A stretch of DNA of 9,199 nt. Source: Bacteroidota bacterium (lineage in GTDB: Bacteria; Bacteroidota; Bacteroidia; UBA7662). Under the pieces are notes generated by a model. That model was not told the DNA's origin, did no database searches, and worked only from the letters and a program-made list of their open reading frames with translations. The DNA lies in assembly GCA_016868485.1 (NCBI GenBank), contig VGGT01000061.1, forward strand, positions 1-9,199, written 5' to 3'. Position numbers and translations under genes: made by a program. Positions 1-7,037 of the stretch are shown here, in pieces. The stretch's first letter is position 1. Each line of letters begins with the position of its first letter.

Positions 1-2577
1 CCAACCATTCGGATCGGTGGTCAGTGTTGGACAGCCACCAATCTGCGCGTAACCGCCTACCGCAATGGGGACCCTCTATTGAGTGGGCTCGATACAACAG
101 CTTGGTCGAATACCCCCCTGGGTGCATGGACTGTAAACCCGTCAGAACCCCAATTTGAGGCGAATTATGGAAAACTCTACAATGCACATGCCGCTGCAGA
201 TCCACGCGGATTGTGCCCATCGGGTTGGCGTGTACCATCGGATCCCGATTGGCAGGCACTCGTGCAATTTTTAGGACAAATTGGCTACAACAACCTTGCT
301 TCAGACCATGATGGCGTAGGATTTGCCCTTAAATCATGTAGACAGCTGAATGGAGGCGGGTCATCGGGTTGCGGCACGGCCACTCAACCACGATGGAATA
401 GCCATAACATTTATTATGGGGGCGATGTTTTTGGCTTCTCCGCCTTGCCAGGAGGCAGCCTATCCAGTTCCGGTGCCTCTTTCTCAGCACCTGGGGGTAA
501 TGGCTCATGGTGGAGTTCGTCGCCCTCCGGAAGCAGCGCTTGGTTTGTGCAGCTGAACTCATCTGGCGGTCATTTATCTCGGACCACCGGCAGCCGACAA
601 AACGGAAGATCCATCCGCTGTGTACGCACACCCGACACAAGCATGTCGATTTATATGCCGCCTGCTGTCATTACTTTGCCGCCCTCGGCCATAACCACTC
701 AATCAGCACAAATTAGTGCACGAATTTCCTCTGACGGTGGGGCAGCTGTTTTAAATCGTGGATTCTGTTGGAACAACAGACCGATGCCCACCATTCAAAA
801 TGCCCAAATCAGTTTGGGGCGCGATACAGGTCTGTTTTCCTATACCCTCAGTTCACTTTCTTTTGGCACGTACTATGTGCGGTCCTATGCCGAAAATGCA
901 GCGGGTATCGCATACGGAAACAGCATTCAATTCACAACCTTATCGCCGCAGGGCGGAAATGCATGTGTTTCGGCTGTTGTTTCTGACATTGAGAACAACA
1001 TCTACGAAACAGTAGCTATTGGGAGCCAGTGTTGGCTGAAATCCAACCTTCGTACACGGCGCTACAACAACAACGACACCATTGCCAGCCTGCTGTGGCG
1101 CTATCAACAAAACATACCAGGCATAGGCACCACCACCATCTACAACAATGATACAGCCAACCTTTCGGTCTATGGTCGGCTGTACAGCTATTTTGCTGCT
1201 TCAGACCCAAGAGGTATTTGTCCGACCGGGTGGCACCTGCCCTCACAGGCGGAGTGGAATACCCTGGCGCAGTTTGCAGGGGATACGCTTCACAGTGGTC
1301 TAAAATTGAAAGCCGCGGTGAATTGGTCCGGCTCTACGGGTGGTGTTGATGCCTTGGGGATGGGTGTACTTCCGGCAGGGGTAGGCTACAACGATCATGT
1401 ATTTTCATTTTTGGGGTCGCAAGCCAACTTCTGGGCCTGTGACACTCAATTCACAGATGCTTTGGGAGGCAACTACCGGCAAATTGGATTCGATCGAACG
1501 CCAAACCAAACTTCTTTCACGCGACTTGAGCTGCATGCATTATCTGTTCGTTGCATCAAAGATGCATCAATAAGCAGCGTGAATGCGGTTTTGCCCTATT
1601 TAATTACATTTCCTTTTGGTAGCATTAACCAAAATTCAGCCACTGGGGGCGGACGCATTCTGAGCGATGGCGGTTCACCCATTACATCGAAAGGAGTTTG
1701 TTGGAGCACGACAAGAAACCCCAGCTTAGTCCATCCCAATGCGACTGCGGGGGGCAGCAGTTTTACATACTCTGTGTCATTAACCGGATTGAACCCGGGC
1801 ACATGGTATTATGTTCGTGCCTTTGCAACCAATTCTGCGGGTACGGCCTACGGCCCCGAACGTATGTTTCACACCCTTCCGGCCAGCACCGCATTCACCT
1901 GTGGAACAGATTCCATTCAAGATCGATCAGGATTCAAGTATGCAACGGTCTCCTTGGGTACTCAATGTTGGACCAAATCGCATCTTAGGGCACGCGTCTT
2001 TACCAATGGAGACAGCATTCCTTGGATAACGGACAGCCTCCAATGGAAAAATACGACATCAGGTGCTTGGTCGGCCTACCAAAATAATTTGCAATACGAA
2101 CAAGTCTATGGCAAATTATACAACTGGTATGCCATCGCCGATCCGCGAAAGCTCTGTCCTTTGGGCTGGCATGTGCCCTCCAATGCAGAGTTTACCTCAC
2201 TGATCAATCACACAGTGAGCCGAGGCTATCCGAATACCTCTTCGAATGTCAACGGCGCGGGGAGTGCACTAAAATCTTGCCGTCAACTTTCATCCCCCTT
2301 AGGCGGAACGTGCAATACTTCGATCCACCCCTACTGGAACAGCCATACCACCCACCGCGGAACGGATGCACTGGGGTTGTCTATTTTGCCCGCGGGAGCC
2401 CGATCTGGTGACGATGGACAATTCACTTCACTCACGGGTTACTGCCTGTTGTTGTCATCGACCCTGTCGTCCACCAACCTTGTACAGGGACAATATTTTC
2501 GCAATTCAACGGGCAACATATCTCCCGCCACAGGAACAAAACCTTGGGGTGGCTCCGTGCGTTGTGTTAAGGATTAA
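1..2577 (+). CDS. Multi-module FISUMP-domain surface protein, 5' partial
   Basis: The frame is open from base 1, so the start and any signal peptide lie outside the window; the TTG at 79 is internal and not a credible start. The 858 visible codons hold three FISUMP modules, at codons about 1-210, 322-522 and 634-858. Each has the family pattern: G-x-Q-C-W near its beginning (GGQCW, GSQCW, GTQCW), then YGKLY or YGRLY, then ADPR-x-LCP-x-GW-x-VPS or a close variant, then a closing SIRCVR, SVRCIKD or SVRCVKD. Between them, at codons about 214-317 and 528-630, are two fibronectin-III-like domains with SDGG, RGFCW or KGVCW, YYVR and the NAAGIAYG or NSAGTAYG signature. This architecture is typical of exported Bacteroidota and Fibrobacter proteins of unknown, probably adhesive or carbohydrate-related function. 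The protein stops right after the last FISUMP motif, so no type IX sorting domain is present and any anchor must be at the missing N-terminus. Modules 1 and 3 share an insertion that module 2 lacks. Confidence 0.92.
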   Translation, partial: PTIRIGGQCWTATNLRVTAYRNGDPLLSGLDTTAWSNTPLGAWTVNPSEPQFEANYGKLYNAHAAADPRGLCPSGWRVPSDPDWQALVQFLGQIGYNNLASDHDGVGFALKSCRQLNGGGSSGCGTATQPRWNSHNIYYGGDVFGFSALPGGSLSSSGASFSAPGGNGSWWSSSPSGSSAWFVQLNSSGGHLSRTTGSRQNGRSIRCVRTPDTSMSIYMPPAVITLPPSAITTQSAQISARISSDGGAAVLNRGFCWNNRPMPTIQNAQISLGRDTGLFSYTLSSLSFGTYYVRSYAENAAGIAYGNSIQFTTLSPQGGNACVSAVVSDIENNIYETVAIGSQCWLKSNLRTRRYNNNDTIASLLWRYQQNIPGIGTTTIYNNDTANLSVYGRLYSYFAASDPRGICPTGWHLPSQAEWNTLAQFAGDTLHSGLKLKAAVNWSGSTGGVDALGMGVLPAGVGYNDHVFSFLGSQANFWACDTQFTDALGGNYRQIGFDRTPNQTSFTRLELHALSVRCIKDASISSVNAVLPYLITFPFGSINQNSATGGGRILSDGGSPITSKGVCWSTTRNPSLVHPNATAGGSSFTYSVSLTGLNPGTWYYVRAFATNSAGTAYGPERMFHTLPASTAFTCGTDSIQDRSGFKYATVSLGTQCWTKSHLRARVFTNGDSIPWITDSLQWKNTTSGAWSAYQNNLQYEQVYGKLYNWYAIADPRKLCPLGWHVPSNAEFTSLINHTVSRGYPNTSSNVNGAGSALKSCRQLSSPLGGTCNTSIHPYWNSHTTHRGTDALGLSILPAGARSGDDGQFTSLTGYCLLLSSTLSSTNLVQGQYFRNSTGNISPATGTKPWGGSVRCVKD

Positions 2578-2588
2578 TATTTTGTTCG

Positions 2589-4559
2589 ATGGCTAACCTT
2601 TCAGAGCCTCTAAATGGCAAAGACGAAATTTCATTACCGCTTTGGGATCGATTGCCACGCGAACTTCAAAACACTGGATGGATTTTAAATAAAAAAACCA
2701 ACACCTACCTCAAGGGCCTGTGTGAATACCTCGACTCGACCGAGCCCGATCAAACATCAGTTGCCTATGTGCTCGAGCTGGAATCGCGTCATTCATCATC
2801 AAAAAATGAGGGTGAACGCGATCGTGAAAAGCTCTATCGATTCCTCAAGAAAGAGCTGTTGAACAACAGTGTCGACCCTTCAGCACTCAAACGGCTCGAA
2901 GCATGGAAACCCCTGCTCAAGCCAGGAGAAGACAGCCTCCCTGCCGATCTTTCGGTGAGCCTCAACATCGCGCACCTCCAAGCGCAAAAAGCATTCTCCG
3001 ATGGCAGGATCGACGGTGAGGAGTTGATGTCGATTATGCGGCTCTACCACCTCTTCGATATTCCTGAAGGGGATATGCGGCAAATATACCAAGCCGCTTC
3101 GGCCCCATCGGTCGATCGAATTTTGGAGGCCGGCGGGCGCGACGGAAAGGTGAGTCGTGAGGATGCCGACAGCATTCGCCTCTACGCCTTGCTCCTGACC
3201 GGCATGGAGATGAACTTCGACAATGACCGACTAAAAAAATTTCTAAACGCCTACAACAGGGTTCAGTTGAAGGAAGGCGGTCCATTGCTTCGTTTGAGTA
3301 TTAACAACGGATACAAAACCTTCAGCATCAGCGGAAATTACTGGACCAGTCACTGCAGGGTTCAACAAGTCGAAGGCCGAAAGTCAATGGATCGACGCAT
3401 GGAGGTGTATGTGTATGATGAATGCCTGGTTTTTATGGATTTAACCCAAACTGAATTAATTACCCCAGGAAATGTTCAGGATCTGAAAGAGTCGATTTAT
3501 GCGGTCGACAACACATCAATCTTTAATTGGAAGGAAAAAGAGGCTAAGGTCTCGTGGACCCTGAGCCACTTCGATGATCCTGAAGCGGCCAAGCTCTGCT
3601 TCATGGTGCTGAAAGGTCAAGCCCCAGAGCAGCTGAATGGTCCATTTACCCCACCTCAGCCATCAAATGCCTCGGGCTTTAAGTCCGAAAGCCATCAAAC
3701 GGATCAAAAAACACCGAAAGGTGGCCCTGCCCGCAAAAAGCAGCAAGCACTGCAGGAGCTGGATCGGCTGGTGGGTTTGGCCTCGGTTAAAGAGCAGATG
3801 AAAAGTTTGTCGAATATGGTGACCTTGCAGCAGCAACGGTCGGCGGCCGGGCTGCAAGTGGTGCAGGTGAGTCTCCACAGTGTATTCACAGGAGCCCCTG
3901 GAACGGGCAAAACTACGGTGGCGCGCCTCTACGCGGATATGCTGCGCGAATTGGGGGTTTTGCAGAAGGGTCAGCTCGTGGAGGTTGACCGCGCGGGACT
4001 TGTGGCCGGTTACTCTGGCCAAACAGCCATCAAAACGGATGAAGTTATTAGCCGTGCCCTGGATGGCGTGCTCTTTATCGATGAAGCCTACAGCCTTTCG
4101 CCCCAAAAGGGTGATGATTCTTATGGTCAAGAAGCCATCAATACATTGTTGAAGCGAATGGAAGACTACCGCAATCGTTTGGTCGTGGTGGTGGCGGGAT
4201 ATACCGAGGAAATGGAACGCTTCATCGGCTCAAACCCCGGCTTGTCGAGTCGATTCAACCGAACGGTCTTTTTCCCTAATTATGGTGCTGAAGACATGGT
4301 TGAAATCTGTAAGCGATTGGCCAAAGCCAACGACTATGACATCGATATGTCCTTGGCAGATGCACTGTTGCTGCACCTGCAACTAAAATCCTCAGGAGCC
4401 GGTGAAGATTTTGGTAACGCCCGCTACGTACGCAACCTATTTGAAGCCATGGTGATCGCCCACAGCAATCGGGTGGCTGCTTTGGAGAATCCCGATCGAT
4501 CGATGCTCACCCGGCTCGATTCTGAGGATCTAAAAGAAGCCGCGCGGGTTTTAGGGTGA
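2589..4559 (+). CDS. TerB-like / CbbX-SpoVK-type AAA+ ATPase, three-part protein
   Basis: 656 residues, predicted cytoplasmic, with no signal peptide or membrane segment. The C-terminal AAA+ domain (about 390-656) is complete: Walker A GAPGTGKTT at 435-443, Walker B GVLFIDEAY with D498 and E499, arginine finger region SRFNR at 554-558, and sensor-2 GNARYVRN at 609-616. The spacing and the wording FIDEAYSL and GNARYVRNLFE are those of the CbbX/SpoVK/EccA branch, whose members remodel or unfold partner proteins. Residues about 125-225 carry two DG-(R/K)-(I/V)-x-x-E/D motifs (D138-E144, D185-E191) inside amphipathic helices, as in TerB-like helical domains. Residues about 240-350 are a beta-rich stretch followed by a helix, possibly PH-like, but this is a guess. 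A Ser/Gln/Lys linker at about 352-388 joins it to the ATPase. The ATG follows the upstream stop by 11 bp without a clear Shine-Dalgarno, which suggests an operon with the FISUMP gene. The partner substrate is unknown. Confidence 0.93.
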   Translation: MANLSEPLNGKDEISLPLWDRLPRELQNTGWILNKKTNTYLKGLCEYLDSTEPDQTSVAYVLELESRHSSSKNEGERDREKLYRFLKKELLNNSVDPSALKRLEAWKPLLKPGEDSLPADLSVSLNIAHLQAQKAFSDGRIDGEELMSIMRLYHLFDIPEGDMRQIYQAASAPSVDRILEAGGRDGKVSREDADSIRLYALLLTGMEMNFDNDRLKKFLNAYNRVQLKEGGPLLRLSINNGYKTFSISGNYWTSHCRVQQVEGRKSMDRRMEVYVYDECLVFMDLTQTELITPGNVQDLKESIYAVDNTSIFNWKEKEAKVSWTLSHFDDPEAAKLCFMVLKGQAPEQLNGPFTPPQPSNASGFKSESHQTDQKTPKGGPARKKQQALQELDRLVGLASVKEQMKSLSNMVTLQQQRSAAGLQVVQVSLHSVFTGAPGTGKTTVARLYADMLRELGVLQKGQLVEVDRAGLVAGYSGQTAIKTDEVISRALDGVLFIDEAYSLSPQKGDDSYGQEAINTLLKRMEDYRNRLVVVVAGYTEEMERFIGSNPGLSSRFNRTVFFPNYGAEDMVEICKRLAKANDYDIDMSLADALLLHLQLKSSGAGEDFGNARYVRNLFEAMVIAHSNRVAALENPDRSMLTRLDSEDLKEAARVLG

Positions 4560-4580
4560 TTTGAAGAACACCCCACTTTT
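4554..4580 (+). terminator. Weak candidate terminator for the AAA+ transcript
   Basis: GGGTG at 4554-4558 can pair with CACCC at 4569-4573 across a 10-nt loop, and four T residues follow at 4577-4580. The hairpin overlaps the AAA+ stop codon and fills the 19-bp gap between the two converging genes. The stem is only five pairs and the T run is short and set back by three bases, so this is a candidate only. Confidence 0.3.
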
Positions 4581-5988
4581 AGGTAAAATGCTGCCTTTCC
4601 TTTTGTTTTAAGGAAACGGGGGCTTCCGACGTATAAAGCCGAGCCGTATTCGTCATCAGCCAAACGACACGCATCCAATACAAAATACAGGGGAACACCT
4701 TGAGCTGATAGGGTTCGATCCATACTTTTCGCAGGGTGGATGGGAATACATCAGTGGGTGACCAAGACGATAAAATCCAACAGGCCATCAGTAAAAACCG
4801 ATCCCATCCCGAGCGGGGTCCATTTATATAAGCCAGTAGAATCCCCGCGAGTGCGATAATGAAGGTCGGTGACTCTGCTTTGTGGTTGAAAATGACCATC
4901 CAAATCATTAAAGAAGAAAGCCAAAGACCCCGAAAGGCCTGCGAGGAGTGGAGTCCTTCCTGGCACCATGTGCCCATCAGACCCTGCTTGCGCATTTGAA
5001 TCACCCATACCCAGGCAACAGGCATAATCAACATCATCAAACCCACCAAGAGCACGGGGGTTTTGGGGAATTCGATCGACATCATTGGGCCAAACCAGGC
5101 CTGTAGCCATCCCATGACCGACATGCCATACGAAACCGCATGATCGTGCGCCAGCATATCGATATAGCTGAGAATCATGGCCCAATAATAATGCGTGGAT
5201 ACCAACAGAATTGGCGCTGCGGCAAGGATGAAACCGATAACCATCGCCTTGAGCAAGATCAAGCGCCACCGCTTGTAGCATGGCACCAATGCGAGGGCCA
5301 TCACCCCAAACAGTTTGATGAAAACACTGCACATGATCCAGAGGGCTGGGCGCATATGCTGACCCCGCTCCAATCCACCGATGGCCAACAGGAGAAGCCC
5401 GGCAATCAGGGCATTCGACTGCTCATTTTGAAGGGAAATCAGCAATTCAGGCCATAAAAACAGCATTCCAAGGGCCCGCTCACGTCTGCTTCCGGTTTTA
5501 AGATAAAACAAGCCCCCCGCCAGAACAGCTGCGTTGAGTAAATTCCAACCCATAAGTCCCCACAAATCCGGGAACAACGCAAATACACCAAAAAACAAGG
5601 CAAAAGTGGGGGTGTATTTAAAGAGGTCCCAATGCTCGGCTGGCCACGACTGATAGAGATCGGCGCGCGACATGAGGTGATAAAACGACTGTTTGAAAAT
5701 CACATAGTTGTTGTACTCGTGGAATGGCGCACCGTTGATTGTGTTTGTGCTCGTTTGGGCGAGCCCCCAAGATTGAACGGCAGCACCCACAGCGGCCAAA
5801 CCATACAGAATGCAGGCCCATACCAAGAGGCTTTGTTCGGAACCCTTGATGAACGGCCAGCGTAATCTGGGGAGCCAATTAGTTAATTGCTGTTTGATGA
5901 TTTTGACTTTTGCGGCGGTGATGTGATACTTGCGGCGGTGATGTGATACTTGCGGCAGTGATGTGGTACTGCGGCGGTGATGTGGCAT
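4579..5988 (-). CDS. GT87-like polytopic membrane glycosyltransferase
   Basis: 469 residues with roughly ten hydrophobic segments, for example about 54-75, 128-150, 152-163, 193-206, 216-236, 243-264, 311-331, 354-368 and 375-389. The layout and motifs fit the GT-C fold family GT87 (DUF2029): an acidic loop after the first segment (F-H-E91-Y), LYQSW...FKYTPTFALFF at 111-133, QNEQSNALIAGLLLLA at 187-202, and FIKLFG at 223-228. Known relatives transfer mannose or another sugar from a polyprenyl-phosphate donor on the outer face of the cytoplasmic membrane; the sugar and acceptor here cannot be told. The ATG shares one base with the methyltransferase stop (TAATG), which argues for translational coupling and for this start, and no other start codon lies in frame before the first membrane segment except a TTG inside it. 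Oddly, the first 26 or so codons are a 20-bp tandem repeat read in all three frames, giving a His/Arg-rich N-terminus (HHRR twice). Confidence 0.85.
   Translation of the reverse strand: MPHHRRSTTSLPQVSHHRRKYHITAAKVKIIKQQLTNWLPRLRWPFIKGSEQSLLVWACILYGLAAVGAAVQSWGLAQTSTNTINGAPFHEYNNYVIFKQSFYHLMSRADLYQSWPAEHWDLFKYTPTFALFFGVFALFPDLWGLMGWNLLNAAVLAGGLFYLKTGSRRERALGMLFLWPELLISLQNEQSNALIAGLLLLAIGGLERGQHMRPALWIMCSVFIKLFGVMALALVPCYKRWRLILLKAMVIGFILAAAPILLVSTHYYWAMILSYIDMLAHDHAVSYGMSVMGWLQAWFGPMMSIEFPKTPVLLVGLMMLIMPVAWVWVIQMRKQGLMGTWCQEGLHSSQAFRGLWLSSLMIWMVIFNHKAESPTFIIALAGILLAYINGPRSGWDRFLLMACWILSSWSPTDVFPSTLRKVWIEPYQLKVFPCILYWMRVVWLMTNTARLYTSEAPVSLKQKERQHFT
5911..5985. repeat. 20-bp tandem repeat, about 3.8 copies, in the GT87 N-terminus
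   Basis: The units are TGCGGCGGTGATGTGATACT at 5911-5930, an exact copy at 5931-5950, a copy with two substitutions at 5951-5970, and a partial copy at 5971-5985 that lacks the first T. The array lies inside the 5' end of the GT87 gene, right after its start codon, and reads as HHRR, TSLPQ, HHRR and HITAA in successive units. Because 20 is not a multiple of three, gain or loss of one unit would throw the rest of the gene out of frame. Confidence 0.95.
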
Positions 5989-6857
5989 TAGTTTTCATGC
6001 GCGATGCGGAGCCAGAAGGAGCATCCGTGCCGCTCTACCCGATCAAATGGGGGTGTCGACCAAAACGAGTCTGCACGTGTTTTGAGTTCGGGATCGTGCG
6101 ACACGAACCAAGCGGGGAACAGGGGCTGGTAGCGCTTGGGGTTGGCCATGAGGGCTACCGCTAAGGGATATTGCTCCGAATAGCCCCGTGCACACATATC
6201 TTCTGGATAGTCGTCGGGCAGAAATACATCATGGATGTGTACAATCACCCCTGGCCGTAGGCGGGGTAGAATTTCCATAAAAAAAACCGTGGAATCGGAA
6301 TGGGGCAAAACCCGGTGGGAGTTGTCGACATACAAAACATCCCCTGCGCTCAGTTCGGTGGCCCAATCGATCTCGGCCTTTTCTAGGGGGATTCTCCGTA
6401 TTTCATCGGCCAATGGCTCAATATCGGTACGCGGCTGTGGGTCGATGCTGATGATGCGCGTTGGTAATTTTCCTTGGGTTACGGCCATACGGGCTACACG
6501 GGTGGAGTTTCCCGATCCCACCTCCAGGTAGCGGAGTGGACGTAGGTGGATCAGCATGCCGTAGAGCGACATAATATCGAGCCCTGGAAGAAAACCGTTG
6601 TTCCAGACGGGACCGGTCCAATTTTGGGGCACGGCATTGGATAAAGGTATAAGGGCAAGTTCTTTGGCATGCCCCATAAACTCCTCGAGCAATTTATGGT
6701 AGACAGGCCGCCCGGATTGAATGAGCTTTTGGAGTTCGGGATGGGGACTTTGGCCGTGTCCGTATCTCGGCTTGAGATCGACCCGATAATCGAGGAACAA
6801 GTTTTGATAGCGTTCACTCAGGAATCGATACCAACTGCGTGCATCAGGTATTTTCAT
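5988..6857 (-). CDS. Class I SAM-dependent methyltransferase (Methyltransf_24 type)
   Basis: 289 residues, soluble. The Rossmann-fold methyltransferase core begins at about residue 96: motif I YLEVGSGNST at 110-119 (SAM glycine loop), the acidic end of strand 2 in IISIDPQP at 135-142 (D139), GDVLYVDNSHR at 172-182, and LRPGVIVHIHDVFLPDDYPED at 200-220 with H209 and D210. This set, with DNSH and HIHD, is characteristic of the Methyltransf_24 family, often found in polysaccharide or secondary-metabolite loci; the methyl acceptor is unknown. The first 95 residues are a family-variable helical lead. The ATG at 6857 is the only good start, since an in-frame TGA lies seven codons upstream. The stop overlaps the GT87 start by one base, so the two are probably one translational unit and may act on the same glycan or lipid-linked sugar (inference). 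Its 5' side abuts the 11-bp repeat leader and its 3' side the 20-bp repeat. Confidence 0.9.
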   Translation of the reverse strand: MKIPDARSWYRFLSERYQNLFLDYRVDLKPRYGHGQSPHPELQKLIQSGRPVYHKLLEEFMGHAKELALIPLSNAVPQNWTGPVWNNGFLPGLDIMSLYGMLIHLRPLRYLEVGSGNSTRVARMAVTQGKLPTRIISIDPQPRTDIEPLADEIRRIPLEKAEIDWATELSAGDVLYVDNSHRVLPHSDSTVFFMEILPRLRPGVIVHIHDVFLPDDYPEDMCARGYSEQYPLAVALMANPKRYQPLFPAWFVSHDPELKTRADSFWSTPPFDRVERHGCSFWLRIAHEN

Positions 6858-6914
6858 GCTCTGTTCATGATATGTTCATTTGTTTTCCTGTGTTTTGCCT
6901 GCTTTTTGACTCAT
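6855..6914 (-). other. Chain of ATGA-overlapping mini-ORFs before the methyltransferase
   Basis: On the minus strand, an ATG at 6914 opens a 12-codon frame (MSQKAGKTQENK) whose TGA overlaps the ATG at 6879. That ATG opens MNIS-stop, whose TGA overlaps the ATG at 6868. That ATG opens MNRA-stop, whose TGA overlaps the methyltransferase ATG at 6857. All three junctions are ATGA. The spacing of 11 or 35 nt (both 2 mod 3) makes the overlaps follow automatically. AAAACAA immediately precedes the ATG at 6879, a favourable A-rich context for Bacteroidota. Whether any of these is translated is unknown; a leader controlling methyltransferase translation is possible, a by-product of the repeat is the alternative. 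Confidence 0.4.
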
Positions 6915-6994
6915 TTTCGATTTATTTTCGACTCATTTTCGACTCATTTTCGATGCGATTTCGATTCATTTTCGACTCATTTTCGATTTATTTT
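6883..6994. other. Helically phased T-tracts, predicted curved DNA
   Basis: Runs of three to five T begin at 6883, 6893, 6903, 6914, 6925, 6936, 6947, 6959, 6969, 6980 and 6991, so eleven tracts are spaced 10-12 bp apart over about 112 bp. A-tracts of four or more repeated in phase with the helix are the classic sequence cause of intrinsic curvature. The region lies directly upstream of the methyltransferase start. Curvature is predicted from the pattern and was not computed. Confidence 0.6.
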
Positions 6995-7006
6995 CGATGC
7001 GATATC
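6908..7006. repeat. Nine-unit 11-bp tandem array upstream of the methyltransferase
   Basis: Nine contiguous 11-bp units begin at 6908, 6919, 6930, 6941, 6952, 6963, 6974, 6985 and 6996. Four are GACTCATTTTC (type A), two GATTTATTTTC (B), two GATGCGATTTC or GATGCGATATC (C), and one GATTCATTTTC (D). The order is A B A, A C D, A B C, which also reads as three 33-bp higher-order units. The array occupies most of the 180-bp gap between the esterase stop and the methyltransferase start. On the transcribed (minus) strand the unit is GAAAATGAGTC, giving a purine-rich leader with an ATGA in each A or D unit. No canonical TAnnTTTG promoter for the methyltransferase is visible in the gap. Confidence 0.97.
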
Positions 7007-7037
7007 CCTCAATTTGGAATCTGATGTCCTGAACACA

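Noticed and set aside
79..81. TTG as the start of the FISUMP gene
   Set aside because: The frame is open upstream to base 1 and those codons encode the expected GGQCWTATNLR part of the first FISUMP module, so the gene begins outside the window.
3663..4130. A 155-codon open frame on the minus strand opposite the AAA+ gene
   Set aside because: It is the antisense shadow of the Walker A and B region, with no domain signature or start context.
4596..4616. Inverted repeat TTTCCTT / AAGGAAA near the GT87 3' end as a terminator
   Set aside because: It lies inside the coding region before the GT87 stop, has only two G-C pairs in seven, and is not followed by a useful T run on either strand.
4751..5332. 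A 193-codon minus-strand frame inside the GT87 gene
   Set aside because: It is a second frame of the same strand within a gene whose own frame carries clear membrane segments and GT87-type motifs.
6908..7006. The 11-bp array as a CRISPR array or as an iteron replication origin
   Set aside because: There are no unique spacers between units, the unit is too short for a CRISPR repeat, no cas gene is present, and no replication initiator gene or DnaA-box cluster is seen nearby.
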